From Zeus faber (Eukaryota > Chordata > Actinopteri > Zeiformes > Zeidae): DNA of 64,000 nt. Position numbers and translations under genes: made by a program. The stretch is from NCBI GenBank assembly GCA_960531495.1, contig OY482847.1:5809385-5873384 (forward strand), read 5' to 3'. Below the pieces are notes generated by a model. The model was not told the origin of the DNA. It saw only the letters and a program-made list of their open reading frames with translations, and ran no database searches. This document shows, piece by piece, positions 38,390 to 50,535 of the stretch; positions within the stretch are counted from its first letter, which is position 1; every line of letters starts with the position of its first letter.

Positions 38390-39999
38390 AACAACAACTT
38401 CTCCTCAAGAGTTTTCAGGTGATTTCCTATTGTCTCACACAATGCAGCAGCCTTGGCATCTTGCCATTTCTGGGTGAGCGAGAACATGTCAAGGTTGCCA
38501 CTTTCCAGATGTTGTTGCCAGAGGTGCACCTTTGAGCAGGTTGTACTGCTGTTGTACCTCAGTCCTACCAGAGGATAAATCATCCTGCGCAGGATCCTGA
38601 CCCATTTTAAATGATTGAGGTATCCACTTTCTTTCATTACTGTACTGCGACAACACAAAGCTACTAACGAGTACGAACCCGCTTCTCCGCCCCTGCGACC
38701 CATTTTGGGACAAAAACAAAGTCTGAGGGCTGCTCTGTTTTTGTTATTTTTTGTTAAACACCAAATTGGGTGTGACCTTCATTTGTACCTTTATATATAT
38801 AAAAAAGATAAATAATAATATGTAGGAAAGAAACGCAAGTACATTAAGTCCAGAGTTGGTGTTTTTCTTGGGTTCATTTTGAAATAAAGACGGTTGGATG
38901 AATGCTTGTCGTGGTTCTGGCTTGCCGTTCCAGGGCAGGACGGCATCCAGCCGTTTGAGAACGCGCTTCCTAATGAGAGTGTCAGAGTCCAAGGAGATGT
39001 TGATGTCATGTCTGTGTTTCTCGTTGCTTGTTGTTCATGTTGTCGGCAGAAGAGCATTTACAGCTCCAGCCTTTCCACGCACGCAGAGCCGCCATGTTTG
39101 TTTTCCTCTCCAGCTAATGAGCAGAGCCGCTTGACAGCTTTAAGCTCAGAACTATATTATTAGTTGTTTTTTTTCTCTCAAATGGCACTAGATGCTAATG
39201 CTGCAACCCGCAGCTTGACATCGGCAGGACTGCATTTCGTTTTGTTTTTTATTTACTTAAAATAAAACAGCACTGATGAAAACAGCGTACAGAGATACGG
39301 AGCAGAGCACAGGCACCGTTTTCAAGGATCTGGAACTGAAATTGAAAAATATCCCCGGTTGTTTGTCAGATGCTGTTTGGTGTTCCTTCAGTTTGCCTGC
39401 GTCACTAACGCACAGTAAATCTAAAAACCAAAGCCAGGGCGGCTGCATTCGTGCTAACGTGCTCAAAACATCAGTAAATACCTTTGAGAACCCTAATTTC
39501 TTCAAAGAAGAGCACTGAAAAGTCATCCAAACTCGTTCTTATTTAGCAATGAGCTATTTTGGGAAAAAAGCTTGTTTTTCGGAAGGAGTCATTATCTCCT
39601 TGTTTTTCATTTTAATTCACGCTACAATGCAGTTTTTTCGGTTGTCCTTTCATTGCGAAGCCCATTACTGTAACTGAGTGCAATTAAAATACATTACTCA
39701 ACCTATTCACATCTGTGAATGTAATGGGGGTAATCTTCTTACAATATCACAATTTACCACTTGAGGACTTAAAACACGAGTCACCCACGTCCATTTGTCC
39801 ATTTTATTTAAATTGTTTATGAAACGCTGATGAATTGGAAGGTGGAGAATGTGGCGTAGCACTCTGATAAGCGTGCAGGTTCTTTATGGAAAAGCTCTGG
39901 GGCTGAATTACAGCTTTGTGGAGAAGGCATTACAATAAGTGGGAAGGACTCCTGCGGCAGCACTTAGGACTACACAGCATTCGGGGGATGAGTATTTAC

Positions 40000-40330
40000 C
40001 AGATAAAACCAAATGACATCCGTAAATCTCTAGGCGGTAGTTGACTACGAAATGATAGCGCCGTAGTCCCGCGTACTTTATCACGTGGGTAAAAAGAGCG
40101 ACTTCTTTCAGGATACACTACACCGTCATATACTACGGACAACCTAGTTCCTTTCAGCGCGTTGGGGGTTGATGACAACACTGCACAGGAGCTTTCAACG
40201 GCGTCTCGCCCTCACAATGCACTGTGGGATACACTTGCCATCGTAGTGTGCGGTATTTGCATACGACAATTTTTCACTGGACGTAATATGACATCTTGGT
40301 ACTTCTCATATACTGCATATTACGGTTTTG
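40000..40330. repeat. Possible MITE-like interspersed repeat
   Basis: Contains tactacggacaacctagttc, caatgcactgtgggataca and tactgcatattacggttt, word types common in teleost MITEs. Boundaries and family could not be fixed. Confidence 0.35.
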
Positions 40331-40404
40331 GACGTTCCAACTGAGACTAATAATAGTAGGCCAGGTATGCCAGTAAAAGTAATTCCGTTGAAGAACTTAT
40401 TTTA

Positions 40405-40465
40405 TCCATCCATTTTTTTGGGGTTGGTCCCTGGTCAGGGTTGCAGGGGTCTGGAGCCAGTGAGC
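40405..40465. repeat. Interspersed repeat fragment (ccatcca...ctggagcc type)
   Basis: Contains tccatccatttttttggggt, gtcagggttgcaggggtctg and gagcc, the order seen in a very common fish repeat end. Confidence 0.45.
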
Positions 40466-40757
40466 GCGAGCTACGACCTTCAATTTTTGCCAAGTTTATT
40501 CAACAGTTTTCTGCAACTTTTTAATGACCAGCCTGAGAGAGATAGAAGGGGTTTCAAAGGGAGTAGCAGAATATAAACCGCAAATAAAGGGAAGAAGCTG
40601 CATCCTCTCCCCATGATGCTGCACCCCCCCACCCCCATGGTGACTAAATGGAAGCGTTTTGGCACATGGGGAAAAAAATGTGTGCGCGTGTCTGTGTGTG
40701 TCTATGCGTGGGTGGGTGGGGGTGAACGCAGCCATTTTGGGGAAATCAGTCACTTAC

Positions 40758-40866
40758 CGATCACTTTAACAAAGTAGGCATCTGCTTCAAAGTTGTTCTT
40801 CAAAGCGTGGATGATCAAGTTGCTTTTTCCCTCCGCCTGGCTCAGAACCAGCATGTCTAATATGCC
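40758..40866 (-). CDS. itfg1: itfg1 exon B (FG-GAP motif completion)
   Basis: Internal exon of 109 bp, from a tttgcag acceptor to a gtaagt donor. It starts in phase 0 and ends with one base of a split codon. The 36 residues begin GILDMLVLSQAEGKSN, completing the FG-GAP loop begun at the end of exon A (DIYED|GILD). They continue LKNNFEADAYFVKVI, which is near-identical to the same stretch of ITFG1 as I recall it. The hydrophobic DMLVL strand followed by a loop and a second strand is as expected for a propeller blade. The middle (SQAEGKSNLIIHA) is the least conserved part. The split codon G|TG joins exactly to exon C to give valine. The intron therefore interrupts the FG-GAP calcium-binding loop itself between exons A and B. 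Confidence 0.95.
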
Positions 40867-41167
40867 CTGCAAATGAGACAGTCGCACAGATAAGGAACCG
40901 CCACGCCGCAGTGTGTGCGTGTGCATGCTGTGTGTCTGTGTGAATGAGAGAGGAAGACAGATAAAGAGAGAGAGAGAGACTTCTGATGTACATTTCATGC
41001 CTCTAATAGAATAGAGGACTGATCCAACATTATCGTACTGCATCTATATTGTTCTGTCACATTCTCTTCCCCTCATTATCTCTCCCTCTCTCTCTCTCAC
41101 TCCCTCCCTCTCCCACTGATTTTCTCTAAATCTCCCTCACTTGCCTATCTACATTTCTTCATGACAA

Positions 41168-41168
<1 letters not shown>

Positions 41169-41266
<98 letters not shown>

Positions 41267-41268
41267 TG
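41169..41268. repeat. (GA)n microsatellite, about 100 bp
   Basis: GA array with three T/A interruptions. Confidence 0.96.
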
Positions 41269-41457
41269 TTCGAAATTAGAAATTAGGAGGCAGGCCACAT
41301 TCGCAGCAAAAAATAACAGTGAAAAAACAAAACGCATTGATTATGTAACCACTATAGTGCGTCTGGGGGTGGCAGCGCGTGCGTGTGTCCGTGGCAAAGA
41401 AAATAAAAAACGAAGAATATTGACAAAGCATGTGCCCTGAAGGCACCAGATAGACTA

Positions 41458-41458
<1 letters not shown>

Positions 41459-41534
<76 letters not shown>
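41459..41534. repeat. (CA)n microsatellite, about 76 bp
   Basis: Uninterrupted AC array. Confidence 0.97.
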
Positions 41535-41537
<3 letters not shown>

Positions 41538-41730
41538 CGTGTATATCTCGTGGACGTGTGGAAGTGCTTGTGTGGTAACAGAGCTGTCTTTAACGGCTCC
41601 ATGTTGTCAGCTGGTGGAAAGCGTTCATACCCACGCTGAGGCTCACCTTACAAAAGAAAACACATACACACACACGCCAAAATGTGAAAGAAAATTAATG
41701 CAAATTGCAAATTACCGCCTTCCTACTCAG

Positions 41731-41808
41731 CGACACACACACACACTCACACACACACACACAGACACACAGACACACAGACACACAGACACACAGACAC
41801 ACACACAG
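41731..41808. repeat. (CA)n/(CACAGA)n repeat
   Basis: CA units followed by five acacag/acacacag units, abutting inverted repeat X. Confidence 0.93.
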
Positions 41809-41965
41809 CATGGGGGTGGGTCATAAGAGGCCAGAATATTGTGTTGTGCGCTGGGGATACTAAAAATGAACTATTTAACTGTTAACCAGCAATAAGAATT
41901 TTGACTGATTAATACTATCAGTAAAACAGTTAAAAAAATATGATCTAAAAAAAAAAAAAAAAGGT
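41797..41965 (-). repeat. Interspersed repeat X, inverted copy
   Basis: Reverse complement of 19700-19854: catgggggtgggtcataaga, atattgtgttgtgcgctggg, ttaactgttaaccagcaata, then a poly-A run. Confidence 0.8.
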
Positions 41966-42337
41966 AAAATGCAGGATAAACAATCTATTCCTTAAATAAA
42001 ACTCATGGAGGCGACACATGTAAAAAGGGCTGTGATGATTACCGCAACACCGCGGTCACGTGACGTCGCCGCGCGGTCGAACCATTACCGTCATCACCGC
42101 AAATAAAATAAAATGTGTATGCATATTTTTTTGCATTTCATTTTTTTGCGGGTGAAAGCTACAGGAGTGATATGAAATATCTACACAATAATCACTGTTC
42201 TCATCATTGACTCTCTCCCATCCTATGCTCAAGGGCATCTGGAAAAACAAAACTTTTTGTTCTGCTCGTCACTGGGAGGAACAGTCCATTAAATGAGGGG
42301 GGTTTATTTTGTGTGTGTCCGATTATTATTCATTGTT

Positions 42338-42768
42338 TCTAGGGCTGTACCTGGCTCGGAATTTTGTCAGTCTAATCAGATTTAGCTGTTTAATGCAATA
42401 CTTGACGACGGGGGAGGGGGGCTGCAGGGACGCACGGAAGAACCGTCCACATTCCTCCAAATAAAACAACTCAGAACAATCAAAACACCCTGTCTTCAGT
42501 TGTTTCATTTGGAGGAACGGCTCCAATGGCTCTCCAGCTGTCCAATTGAATGATATTGAAGCGGGGCGCACGGAGGGCTGTGTTCGCATATAAAAATATA
42601 TTAATGATTCACCTTAGTTATAATTATAATTTGCGAAGCCCAACAAAAAGTGGGGACAGTGCTGACTAGTGCCCTTATATTTTAATATTGTCAGATAACG
42701 GTTAATGATCGGTAAACCAGAGTCGGCTATCGGTCAAAAAAGAAATAATTCAAAATTAGCATCCCTAT
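42338..42768. mobile_element. Possible hAT-like element remnant
   Basis: The left end tagggctgtacctggctcgg and right end attagcatccctata are the imperfect inverted termini expected of tagggctg-type hAT elements. No transposase remains. Confidence 0.35.
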
Positions 42769-42849
42769 AGTGCACTCAGGTTTGCATCCTTCCCTGATCA
42801 TGGCCTGGAGTGAAGGTCTGGCCCACCTTAAGTCCCTGGCTGCATAAAT

Positions 42850-43045
42850 TGGGGAAGGACGAGAGAGCGAGAGAGAGAGAGAGAGGAAGGCAGATAGATC
42901 AAAACAGAGAGACAGCGAGAGAGAGATAGAGTGAGAGAAAGAGGAAAAAGTAATGACCGAAACAGAAAGAGACACTCGGGGCAGAGAGGGGGATGGAGAG
43001 AGAGAGAGAGCGAGAGAGAAGGAGTGAGGGGTGAAAGAGCGAGAG
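42850..43045. repeat. GA-rich imperfect tract
   Basis: Purine-rich, gagagaga-type imperfect repeats with interspersed c and t. Confidence 0.9.
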
Positions 43046-43231
43046 AAATGCAGCCTGACATAAGCAGAGGTGAAGAGCCGTCCCCAGCCAGGAGGGTGTG
43101 CACCGCCTTCAGAAGGAAACGCTCTCGCTCCTGCTCTAAAGGTCACCTGCTGCCCGCGTTCACTTTTTGCCTCACCCTCCATTTTTCTCCAAATAGAGAA
43201 TAAGGACACGCCTAATTGGACATTGTGTATT

Positions 43232-43275
43232 AACATTACATTGCATAATTTAGCAGATGCCTTTGTACAATAACT
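43232..43275 (-). mobile_element. Possible SINE tail remnant
   Basis: On the minus strand, aggcatctgctaaattatgc then aatgtaatg resembles the decayed 3' tail (gcgtctgctaaat...taatg) of the two full SINEs. Confidence 0.4.
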
Positions 43276-43984
43276 AAATTTGGCAGTCAAAGTCGAACAG
43301 ACTGTGCATCGGCTGTCTGCAGCGATCAGAAAGTCTAATTTAATGCTTTCTGAGTCCATATGTATTCAAAGTAATTTGCACAAATTTGTACAGAATGTAA
43401 GTCAAGTAAATAGTATTGCTGCCCAGAGCTCTACGATATGATATCTGATGTGCAGGGATTGAAAGAAGAAGAACCTGGCCTGCAGGAAAGGTTTTGTGAA
43501 AAATCTCTGCATACCAGGTAAAAATTGGCAAATTACATTCAACAAAGAGAAATTGTCATTTTGTTATAATAAATTCATATTTTTATGTGTACTTCTCATT
43601 TTCGAGTAACTCTGATACTCCATTACCCATCAGAGGCTGGTGCTAGAGGGTGATCTGATACCACTGCTGCCCCCCCACCCCCCCACCCCCCGTGGAGTGA
43701 CAGAGAGAGGAAGAGACAGGAATAGAAAAACATATATAGCAGTGTGATATGAAAGATAGCAAAAAAGAAAAAAGAAAGAGAAGACTACCAGCGAGTGGGT
43801 GACAGCCATTTCACGCACTAAAATATTTTTTTTTACTGTAAATGCAAAGGGAGGGGCAGAACAATAGAACGTAGAACAATGCGGCAGAGATGAAGATTCT
43901 CCGAACGCCGGGAACAAAGACGGGAACAGCGAGCTGCGAGAGGCTGATTCCATCCAAACCAAACACGGCAAACAAACCACTTAC

Positions 43985-44135
43985 ATCCTCGTAGATGTCA
44001 TAGAAAGTGGCCACGGCCGCCTGCGGGATGGCGCCCAGATCCGATTGGTCCCAGTGGATGCGGAACATCCTGCCCACGCTTTGGCAAGTGGCGTTGTTGC
44101 ATGGTACGTTCTCCAATAGGAAAGCCTGTTGACCG
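43985..44135 (-). CDS. itfg1: itfg1 exon A (FG-GAP end, internal exon)
   Basis: Internal exon of 151 bp. It has a ctgcag acceptor just above 44135 and a GT donor (gtaagt) just below 43985. One base completes the previous codon and 50 codons follow, so it ends in phase 0. The peptide starts GQQAFLLENVPCNNATC and ends ATFYDIYED, matching my recollection of vertebrate ITFG1, a type I membrane glycoprotein of about 610 residues with lumenal FG-GAP/beta-propeller repeats that is implicated in cell adhesion and T-cell modulation. NNAT is an N-glycosylation sequon and the two cysteines of PCNNATC are likely disulfide-bonded. The terminal DIYED is the first half of an FG-GAP calcium-loop motif (DxxEDGxxD), completed by exon B. 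The upstream exon, which should encode a GDYN-DGYPD-like repeat, was not found up to base 64000. Confidence 0.95.
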
Positions 44136-46012
44136 CTGCAGTGGCGGGGGCGGGCGGGGGGTGGTCAGCAGGGGGGAAGACAGGGAGGGAGGGAGAGAGA
44201 GAGAAAAGAAAGGGGGAGGAAATCCAATGTTATTCTTTGGTGCAGTCCACCTTGACTATTACATGTGTTACTTATCCGGTCGGAAGGTAATCAGGGACGC
44301 GGCAGGGGAGTCACAGCGGTGAAGGTCCCGGTGTGAACTGATCCGGGGCCAGCGGGGGACGCCGTGTACTTTCAGAGGAGCATTTGCATTCTTCAGATCC
44401 TACACCGTGACCTTGTTTTGTGTGGGTCGGCGCAAACAGCTCGGAGAAAAGCACACGGGGCCTTCTGTCGCTCTAAAGATTCCCGCAGAGAAAAGAAATT
44501 CCCCCTCGAGCGAAGGTCCAACAATTGCGACCGAAGTTCCCACGGTTGTGACCTCGACCTGACAGCTGCTTTCATCTGCTGATGAGGCGAGGGAGCGGGA
44601 TTCAAAATAAATTGTACGTATTCCAGCTAAATCCCAAAATCAATCAAAATCAAATACAGGGACTATACAGGCTTTGACTGCAACAAGTCACTAAAACAGC
44701 TGATTTCATGGATTAGCGCGCAGAGATATAGAATCTAATTGACAAAATCGGTACGTGTAGTGATCGGTTGGAATGAAAACCTGTTCAACTCTGATGTTGA
44801 AGCCTCCTTTCAGCACGTCGCTGACTTGAGCCGCCTTGACACTGAATCTGACGACAGATCTGACCGTTGGACCTTCACCACCTGGCAGCCATCACAGTGC
44901 ATGTGTCTATATTTTGCATCCGTGTCGTCTCCGGTACAACAGCGAGTCGTTTTCTCAGCTGGACATTTACTTTATATAGTGTTTGCAAAGGAAGTATCAA
45001 CACATAGATATTATATACAAACATTTATAGTGACTAAGGTGACAGCCAACATTAACGTTAATAACTCCATTATTTTTCCATCATGAAAAATAACTGAACT
45101 GTTGTAAAGTCTCTCTTTGCGTTTCATACAAATGTATGAGACAACCTTTAATATAACCTTCTTTTACATGACAAAGATTATTTTTGTGAAAAACAACAGT
45201 TTGAAAAGCCTTTTTAGCCTGCTATACAACTACCTGCTCAACCAGAATAATGGTTCAGTACTTACAAAGCCAGGGACATCACTAACTTTTGAAAGCGGTT
45301 GCCAGGCTGGAAATCAGCTTTTGGTTGCCGAAACAGAAAATAAGGTTGCCATATCTAGTCAGCTTATATTTTTAGAAATTAAGATACTATGCTTTTTTGC
45401 GTCAGCTTATGATTAAGACGTGACATTAAATAATGTTTAAAAGCTTTATAACAGTAACCCAAAAATTATTTGTAGTATGTGTTTTATCTGACACTTTACA
45501 GAATTTGAATCTTCAGAAGCGAAGAAACATAAGTCAAGACAGACAAGAGCAGTGACAACACTGAGCCCTCTGGTAACACTAAGCCTGTGTCTCTGTCGCT
45601 CTCTTACACCCACATGCTCACCACACAGACAATAAGTATCTCAACAGTCCTGTTCGTCCCCTCATTGTTAACAATGGTCAATTGTTGTTTACCATGTTTT
45701 CACATCACGGAGGACAAAGGAAAGGCATTAAAATGCAGCCGTGCACAGCGGCGCACACGTGCGTAACGCCGCAAAGCATGTGCAGTGTTCTGGTTCCACT
45801 GTAACAGCAGTATTTAAATATCACTAATGCAAAAATACCAACTCGGGACGGCGCCCTAGGCGGCTGCCTATGTTGCCAATAGAAAGAGCCGGACCTGCCA
45901 ACACAACATTTAGCAGCGCAAAATTGATGCGACATAACAGATAAACCCCGGCCGCTGCCATCGGTGAATATCATCTTATTTGGCGATGTGTGGATGGCAG
46001 TCAACAAGGCGA

Positions 46013-46074
46013 ATAGGGATGTGCCAATTTATCGGCCGCACATTGGTATCGGCCGATAAATCGGTGCATCCCTA
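46013..46074. mobile_element. 62-bp palindromic hAT-like mini-MITE
   Basis: tagggatgtgccaatttatc/ggccg, a short spacer, then cggcc/gataaatcggtgcatcccta. The arms are 25 bp with two mismatches, with tagggatg/catcccta hAT-type ends. Confidence 0.6.
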
Positions 46075-46107
46075 GTAGAGACAATGCAGAAGGAATAAAC
46101 TAACATC

Positions 46108-46318
46108 GGGGGGCGGTAGCTCAGGCGGTAGAGCTGGTGGTCTAGTGATCTAAAGGTTGCTGGTTCGATCCCAGGCTCCTCCTGCTAGCATGCTGTAGTG
46201 TCCTTGAGCAAGACACTTAACCCCTCATTGCTCCTGATGGCTGCGTCCGTCGGTGTTTGAATAATTGTAAGTCGCTTTGGATAAAAGCGTCTGCTAAATG
46301 ACTAAATGTAATGTAATG
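46108..46318 (+). mobile_element. tRNA-derived SINE, copy 2 (plus strand)
   Basis: Starts ggggggcggtagctcaggcg. It has an intact A box (TAGCTCAGGCGG) and B box (GGTTCGATCCC), central gtgtccttgagcaagacact, tail cgctttggataaaagcgtct and a (taatg)n end. About four substitutions separate it from the inverted copy at 23886-24128. It is antisense to itfg1. Confidence 0.92.
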
Positions 46319-46945
46319 GAGTGGCTGAGTGTTGAACAGTTAAGAGTCCTGGTCAACAAAAATACTAAATCACGCCTTTAGAAAAGGGTTTTGCAAACCA
46401 AGTATAAGGAATACGACCCTGGCAAAACTTACAACAGTACCTGCATAACCACTTTCGTTTTAGTTTGGATTTTCTCTTTAAAGTTGGGACCTCGTGTGGT
46501 GTTTTTCTTTCCTAGATAATGACAGTTGCCCGAGGCTGGTGCCTGGAGCACCTCCAGCAATACAACACCCAGAGGACACTGCTCTCTAGTGCTGCCGCGC
46601 TCACCCTGCTGCTAATTAAACCCCCATTACCAACACACATCCCGGTGAAAACGCAACGTGCACATGCATGGAGACACACATCCTGCCCTACATTACAGGC
46701 AATAGGCTGATGAGCTTGGCAAAACAAGGTGAAATCAAGTTGCAAACATTTTACTAAACTGAAACAATTCTCAAGGCAATTCCAGAAAAAAATACAATTT
46801 AAGCTTAATTTGTTTAAATTTGTGAAGGCACATAGACAAAAGGGAGCGATGGGGAGGGGGGGAGGTGTTATTATGAGCTGTGTTCAAATTTTGTCATGCC
46901 ACACGAATGTGAAATGTGCAATGGTCTGCTTTCTGCAATACACTG

Positions 46946-46985
<40 letters not shown>

Positions 46986-46987
46986 GT
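46946..46987. repeat. (TG)n microsatellite
   Basis: About 40 bp TG array with one C near the right end. Confidence 0.93.
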
Positions 46988-47094
46988 GAGAGATAAAGGG
47001 TAGCCACGAGCTGAACACCAGATTTTCAAATTCCAATAATGGTAAAGGACATAGTATTTCTAGAACTTAATTTGCACTCTCCCGCTGTCGCTTC

Positions 47095-47290
47095 CCGTCT
47101 CTCTCTGTATCCTCCCCCCCCTCTCCCTCCATCTCTTTCTCTCTCTCTCTCTAAATCCATCTCCCACTGTACCTATCTTTCCCTCCCTCCCTGTCTTCCT
47201 GTCTCTTCCTCTTACTGTCTCTCTCCCCATATCTTTCTGTCTCGCCCCCCCCCCCACCCCCACGTCTCTCCCTGTCTATCTCTCCGTCCC
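47095..47290. repeat. CT-rich imperfect tract
   Basis: Pyrimidine-rich ctctccct-type sequence with a 13-bp poly-C run near 47247. Confidence 0.88.
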
Positions 47291-48343
47291 CGAGGTCCTT
47301 CTCTTGTCGGTTGTGATTCTCCAGGGAGGTGGGGCGCTCCGTGGTCTCTCCATCTGTCTTTAGAGGCATCTCGCTCTCTACCTGTTCTCAGATCTTCCTG
47401 GGAGTGGCAACCTGAAAAAAACCCACAGTGCTCTAAAAATAGAATAGCCGTGATAGCTCCCCCCCCCCCCCCCCGCCAACCCATCCTTCTCTCTTTCTTT
47501 CTTCTCCCTTTGTTTCTGCCTCTCTGCTCATGGATGTCTTGGGGTGTATGGGTTTGGTTGGAGGGGAGGGCTTTCATAAGTGCAGACTGCCAGCTACGAG
47601 GATGATTGGAAACCTGTCACTACTGATGAAGCCTGGGAAGACGGTGTGCACGTCTGTACGTATGATTGTGTTTTTTTTTCGGGCTGGAGTGACACACGGG
47701 ATTAGGTAAAAGAGAGAGAGAGAGAGAGAGAGAGCTGCACCTTCCATGTCATACCTCTCCCAGATGATACTCTATTACCCACCTTTGACGAACAAAGAGA
47801 AAGAAAAAAAAAGAAGGAAAACAGATATAAAAGAAAACACACCACCTAATGTTTGCAAAAAAACAGATGACACAATGGCAAGGAATACACAATGAGCCTG
47901 TGCACAAAGGGTGAGCGCACGCAAGCTGCTGGGGAAAGGCACGGCGGGGATGCCAGAAAGTCTCAGGCGTCTATTACTTATTCTGCGTCAAAGTGGAAGA
48001 CTGCACGACGGCAGATGCCTACACGGTACAACAGCCACCTCCCAGCACGCTTAAGTGGTCGCATTGCCACTTGAACTGGCCTTTCATCAGCCCCTCCGAG
48101 GAAGGAAGTGGGTTGCTAACCATCAAGGCGAGCGTTATAGCGATACGGCCAAAAAGCTTTCTCAAATCATACATCTGTGGCTTTTAGTAGAGATGTAGGT
48201 GTATTATTATTATTATTCTCGGCCAAATGTGCAGCTTTCATAAGAACTGTTTGAAACTTTGGATGGCTCGACATTTCGGCTTTGTAGGAAGCTGTTTTAT
48301 AGCTACTTTTTGGACGCAGAGCGTTGTGTTGTGTGCGTTTTAG

Positions 48344-48468
48344 CTGTGATTCTCACCCTTTTTCATATCAAGGACCCTCATTGTGATACACATTAGGCCA
48401 AAGATCACATTTGATAAAATGTAATTTCTGGGATACCAACCAAAGGCTATGCTGAGAACCACTGCATT
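48344..48468. mobile_element. Small hAT-like MITE
   Basis: The ends agctgtgattctcaccct and atgctgagaaccactgca are imperfect inverted repeats of the hAT (Charlie-like) type cagtggttctcaa, about 125 bp apart. Confidence 0.5.
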
Positions 48469-49554
48469 AGAGGACTTTACAGGAGTCAAAAATTATCAAC
48501 CAATGCTTTTTTAGTGGGAAAACCCGCGATAAGAGTTATCTGTCAATATAACAGGCAGCAGCACTTAAAATCTTGTTCAACATACAGTGCATCTTAACCC
48601 CCCATCTCACACACACGGTTTCTGGCACAGAGATTGAAAATGGTGTCGGATCAGATGGCAATTTCCTCAACAGACGTGCTGATGGTTAACAGTTGATGGT
48701 GTACTGTATACTGTATGTGTGTGTGTGTTTGTGTGTGTTTGTGTGTGTATGGTGATGGGGTGGGGGGTGGACAGGCTGCAGGATTAACGGTCTCTGGATG
48801 TGATTACACATGCACTGAACATTTACTAAAAGGTCACCACGTATAATCTCAATGCAAAGAGTGCGTTTACTCATCTCTCCCTCTTTCAATTTCTTCCTCT
48901 CCCTCTCTGGCAAGGGGGAATGGGTTCACTGACCAATGGGTGATCTGTCCTCCACTTTCACTTAAACAACACGACACACTCACGATACACAAAAATGGTG
49001 TTTGTGTGCGTGGGGAACACGGACGTTTGAGATTAAACTTCAGAAGAAATGTCATACCTCCATGAAAACTATAAATACAAGCCCATTTAAGGTATAAATA
49101 AATCTCATTGTTACTGATACCCGTTTATTGGATTATTGGGCTGGGTCACTCCCTTTATGAGTATTTATAAGTGGCAGGAGAAATTTGTCGTCCAGGCCCC
49201 TGGGATTGTCACCTTAAAAGTTGGAACATTGCGTCTTGTGACTGCACGTGGGGCTGTATGTGTGCACCTCAGGGATGAAGGGTCTCCTTGCGCTCTCTGG
49301 GACTGGTTTATGCTCCTCTGGGCCGGCGTGGGATTTTGCGGCTACTCTAGGGGCTGGGGGGGTCTTCTGTGGCTGCATGGCGGGGTGCTCAGGGCCTGTG
49401 GCCGTGGGGGGTCTGTACGGCTGCGGGACTCAGCGGTGGCTTTGGGGCCTTTTACGCTGCTTGGAGGCGCTATGATATACCGATCTCGTACACCAGAACC
49501 AATTGGGACAAGTCCTGTACACTCAGCGTTGGACGCATCACACGCACACACATC

Positions 49555-49578
49555 GCACACGCGCGCACGCACGCACGC

Positions 49579-49618
<40 letters not shown>
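49555..49618. repeat. (GCAC)n-(CA)n microsatellite
   Basis: acgcgcgcacgcacgcacgc leading into about 40 bp of CA. Confidence 0.94.
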
Positions 49619-49619
<1 letters not shown>

Positions 49620-49708
49620 AGCATCCGCTTTCACCACACCTCCAACACCCTCCTGGTTGCATTCCTCTCCTTTTCTCCCTCATTTACTGCCATAACTACG
49701 GAACAGCG

Positions 49709-49755
49709 AACTGGAACAGCGATTGGTCACGTGGTGACCAATCGCTGTTCCAGTT
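49709..49755. repeat. Perfect 22-bp hairpin with 3-nt loop
   Basis: The left arm starts aactggaacagcgattggtc and ends ac. The loop is gtg (49731-49733). The right arm gtgaccaatcgctgttccag/tt is its exact reverse complement. Confidence 0.97.
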
Positions 49756-50502
49756 TTCCTGGATAATGAATGACCTCTGTTTTGTTGATACTATGTTTAT
49801 GTTTTTCCATGTATATGTTTGGTTTGTTTCTATAGTTGTTTCTCACCCGTGGTGATTCTCCCCCTCTTGGAGTAGAAATGATAATTTGTTGTTTATAGAC
49901 CCAAACATGGTCAATGGTTCTCCAAAGAGGGGGTGTGGTGGTGGTTCTGTCCAACAAAAAACTGTGCCCTTGCCATCCTACAGGTTGTGCACAGGACAGA
50001 GTTATTGCAGCAGTTCTAGATAATTTAAGAATGAATAAAGAGTTGCATTGCAGGTTGACAAGGTCAACTCCACATGCAGACTAACTCTGCCCTAGATGCA
50101 ATGGAACAAATATTCTGTGTTGTATGTGAAGCATGCTAATGAATTAAATTAAACATTGAAACATTTTGCCTAAAACATTAAATGTAATTGGTTGAAAACA
50201 AATGTTGTACTTTTTGATTGGCTTATAAATTCTGCAAAATCAGATTTGCTGAATGCAACCCCTGGCATGACATTTTGTGGCGGTTAACATCCCAGAATGC
50301 AAACATGGGCTATAATGTTATGATTTGTCTACCTGTGTATGCCCTTCGATGTTTTAGGTAAGATATACAGTACATAGTGGCATTTGTGTTCATGCTGCAT
50401 CTTTACTTGTTCAGGGGTGTACTTTATGCACAGCAAGTGTTAGTATGTATTTATGTGTGTGACTAAAGGAATCCATATGTATGAATGCATGTACAGTATA
50501 TA

Positions 50503-50535
50503 CAGTATGTATGTATGTATGTATGTATGTATGTG
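50503..50535. repeat. (GTAT)n tetranucleotide repeat
   Basis: Eight gtat/tgta units. Confidence 0.93.

Larger units (their letters stand above)
40867..43984 (-). other. itfg1 intron A-B (3.1 kb)
   Basis: Mostly repeats: GA and CA arrays, repeat X in inverted orientation, hAT-like remnants and a GA-rich tract at 42850-43045. It interrupts the FG-GAP loop codons ED|GILD. Confidence 0.92.
49310..49960 (+). repeat. Suspected LINE 3'-UTR-like segment with CA array
   Basis: GC-rich ggggcct/ctgcttggaggcgctatga, then gtcctgtacactcagcgttg, a CA array (49555-49618), pyrimidine-rich sequence, and tttctcacccgtggtgattc. This order resembles 3' regions of some fish retroelements as I recall them. Unproven. 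Confidence 0.3.

Noticed and set aside
38340..38700. 115-codon minus-strand open frame
   Set aside because: It starts next to the 14-bp hairpin, lies inside the B-C intron whose flanking exons join directly, and has no recognised domain.
46108..46180. tRNA gene
   Set aside because: A and B boxes are present, but the sequence continues into a SINE body and tail and has a near-identical inverted copy at 24 kb; no intact cloverleaf gene.
49136..49855. 239-codon open frame on the plus strand
   Set aside because: It runs through a (TH)n-encoding CA array and the 22-bp palindrome, with no conserved motif; more likely retroelement 3' sequence or chance.
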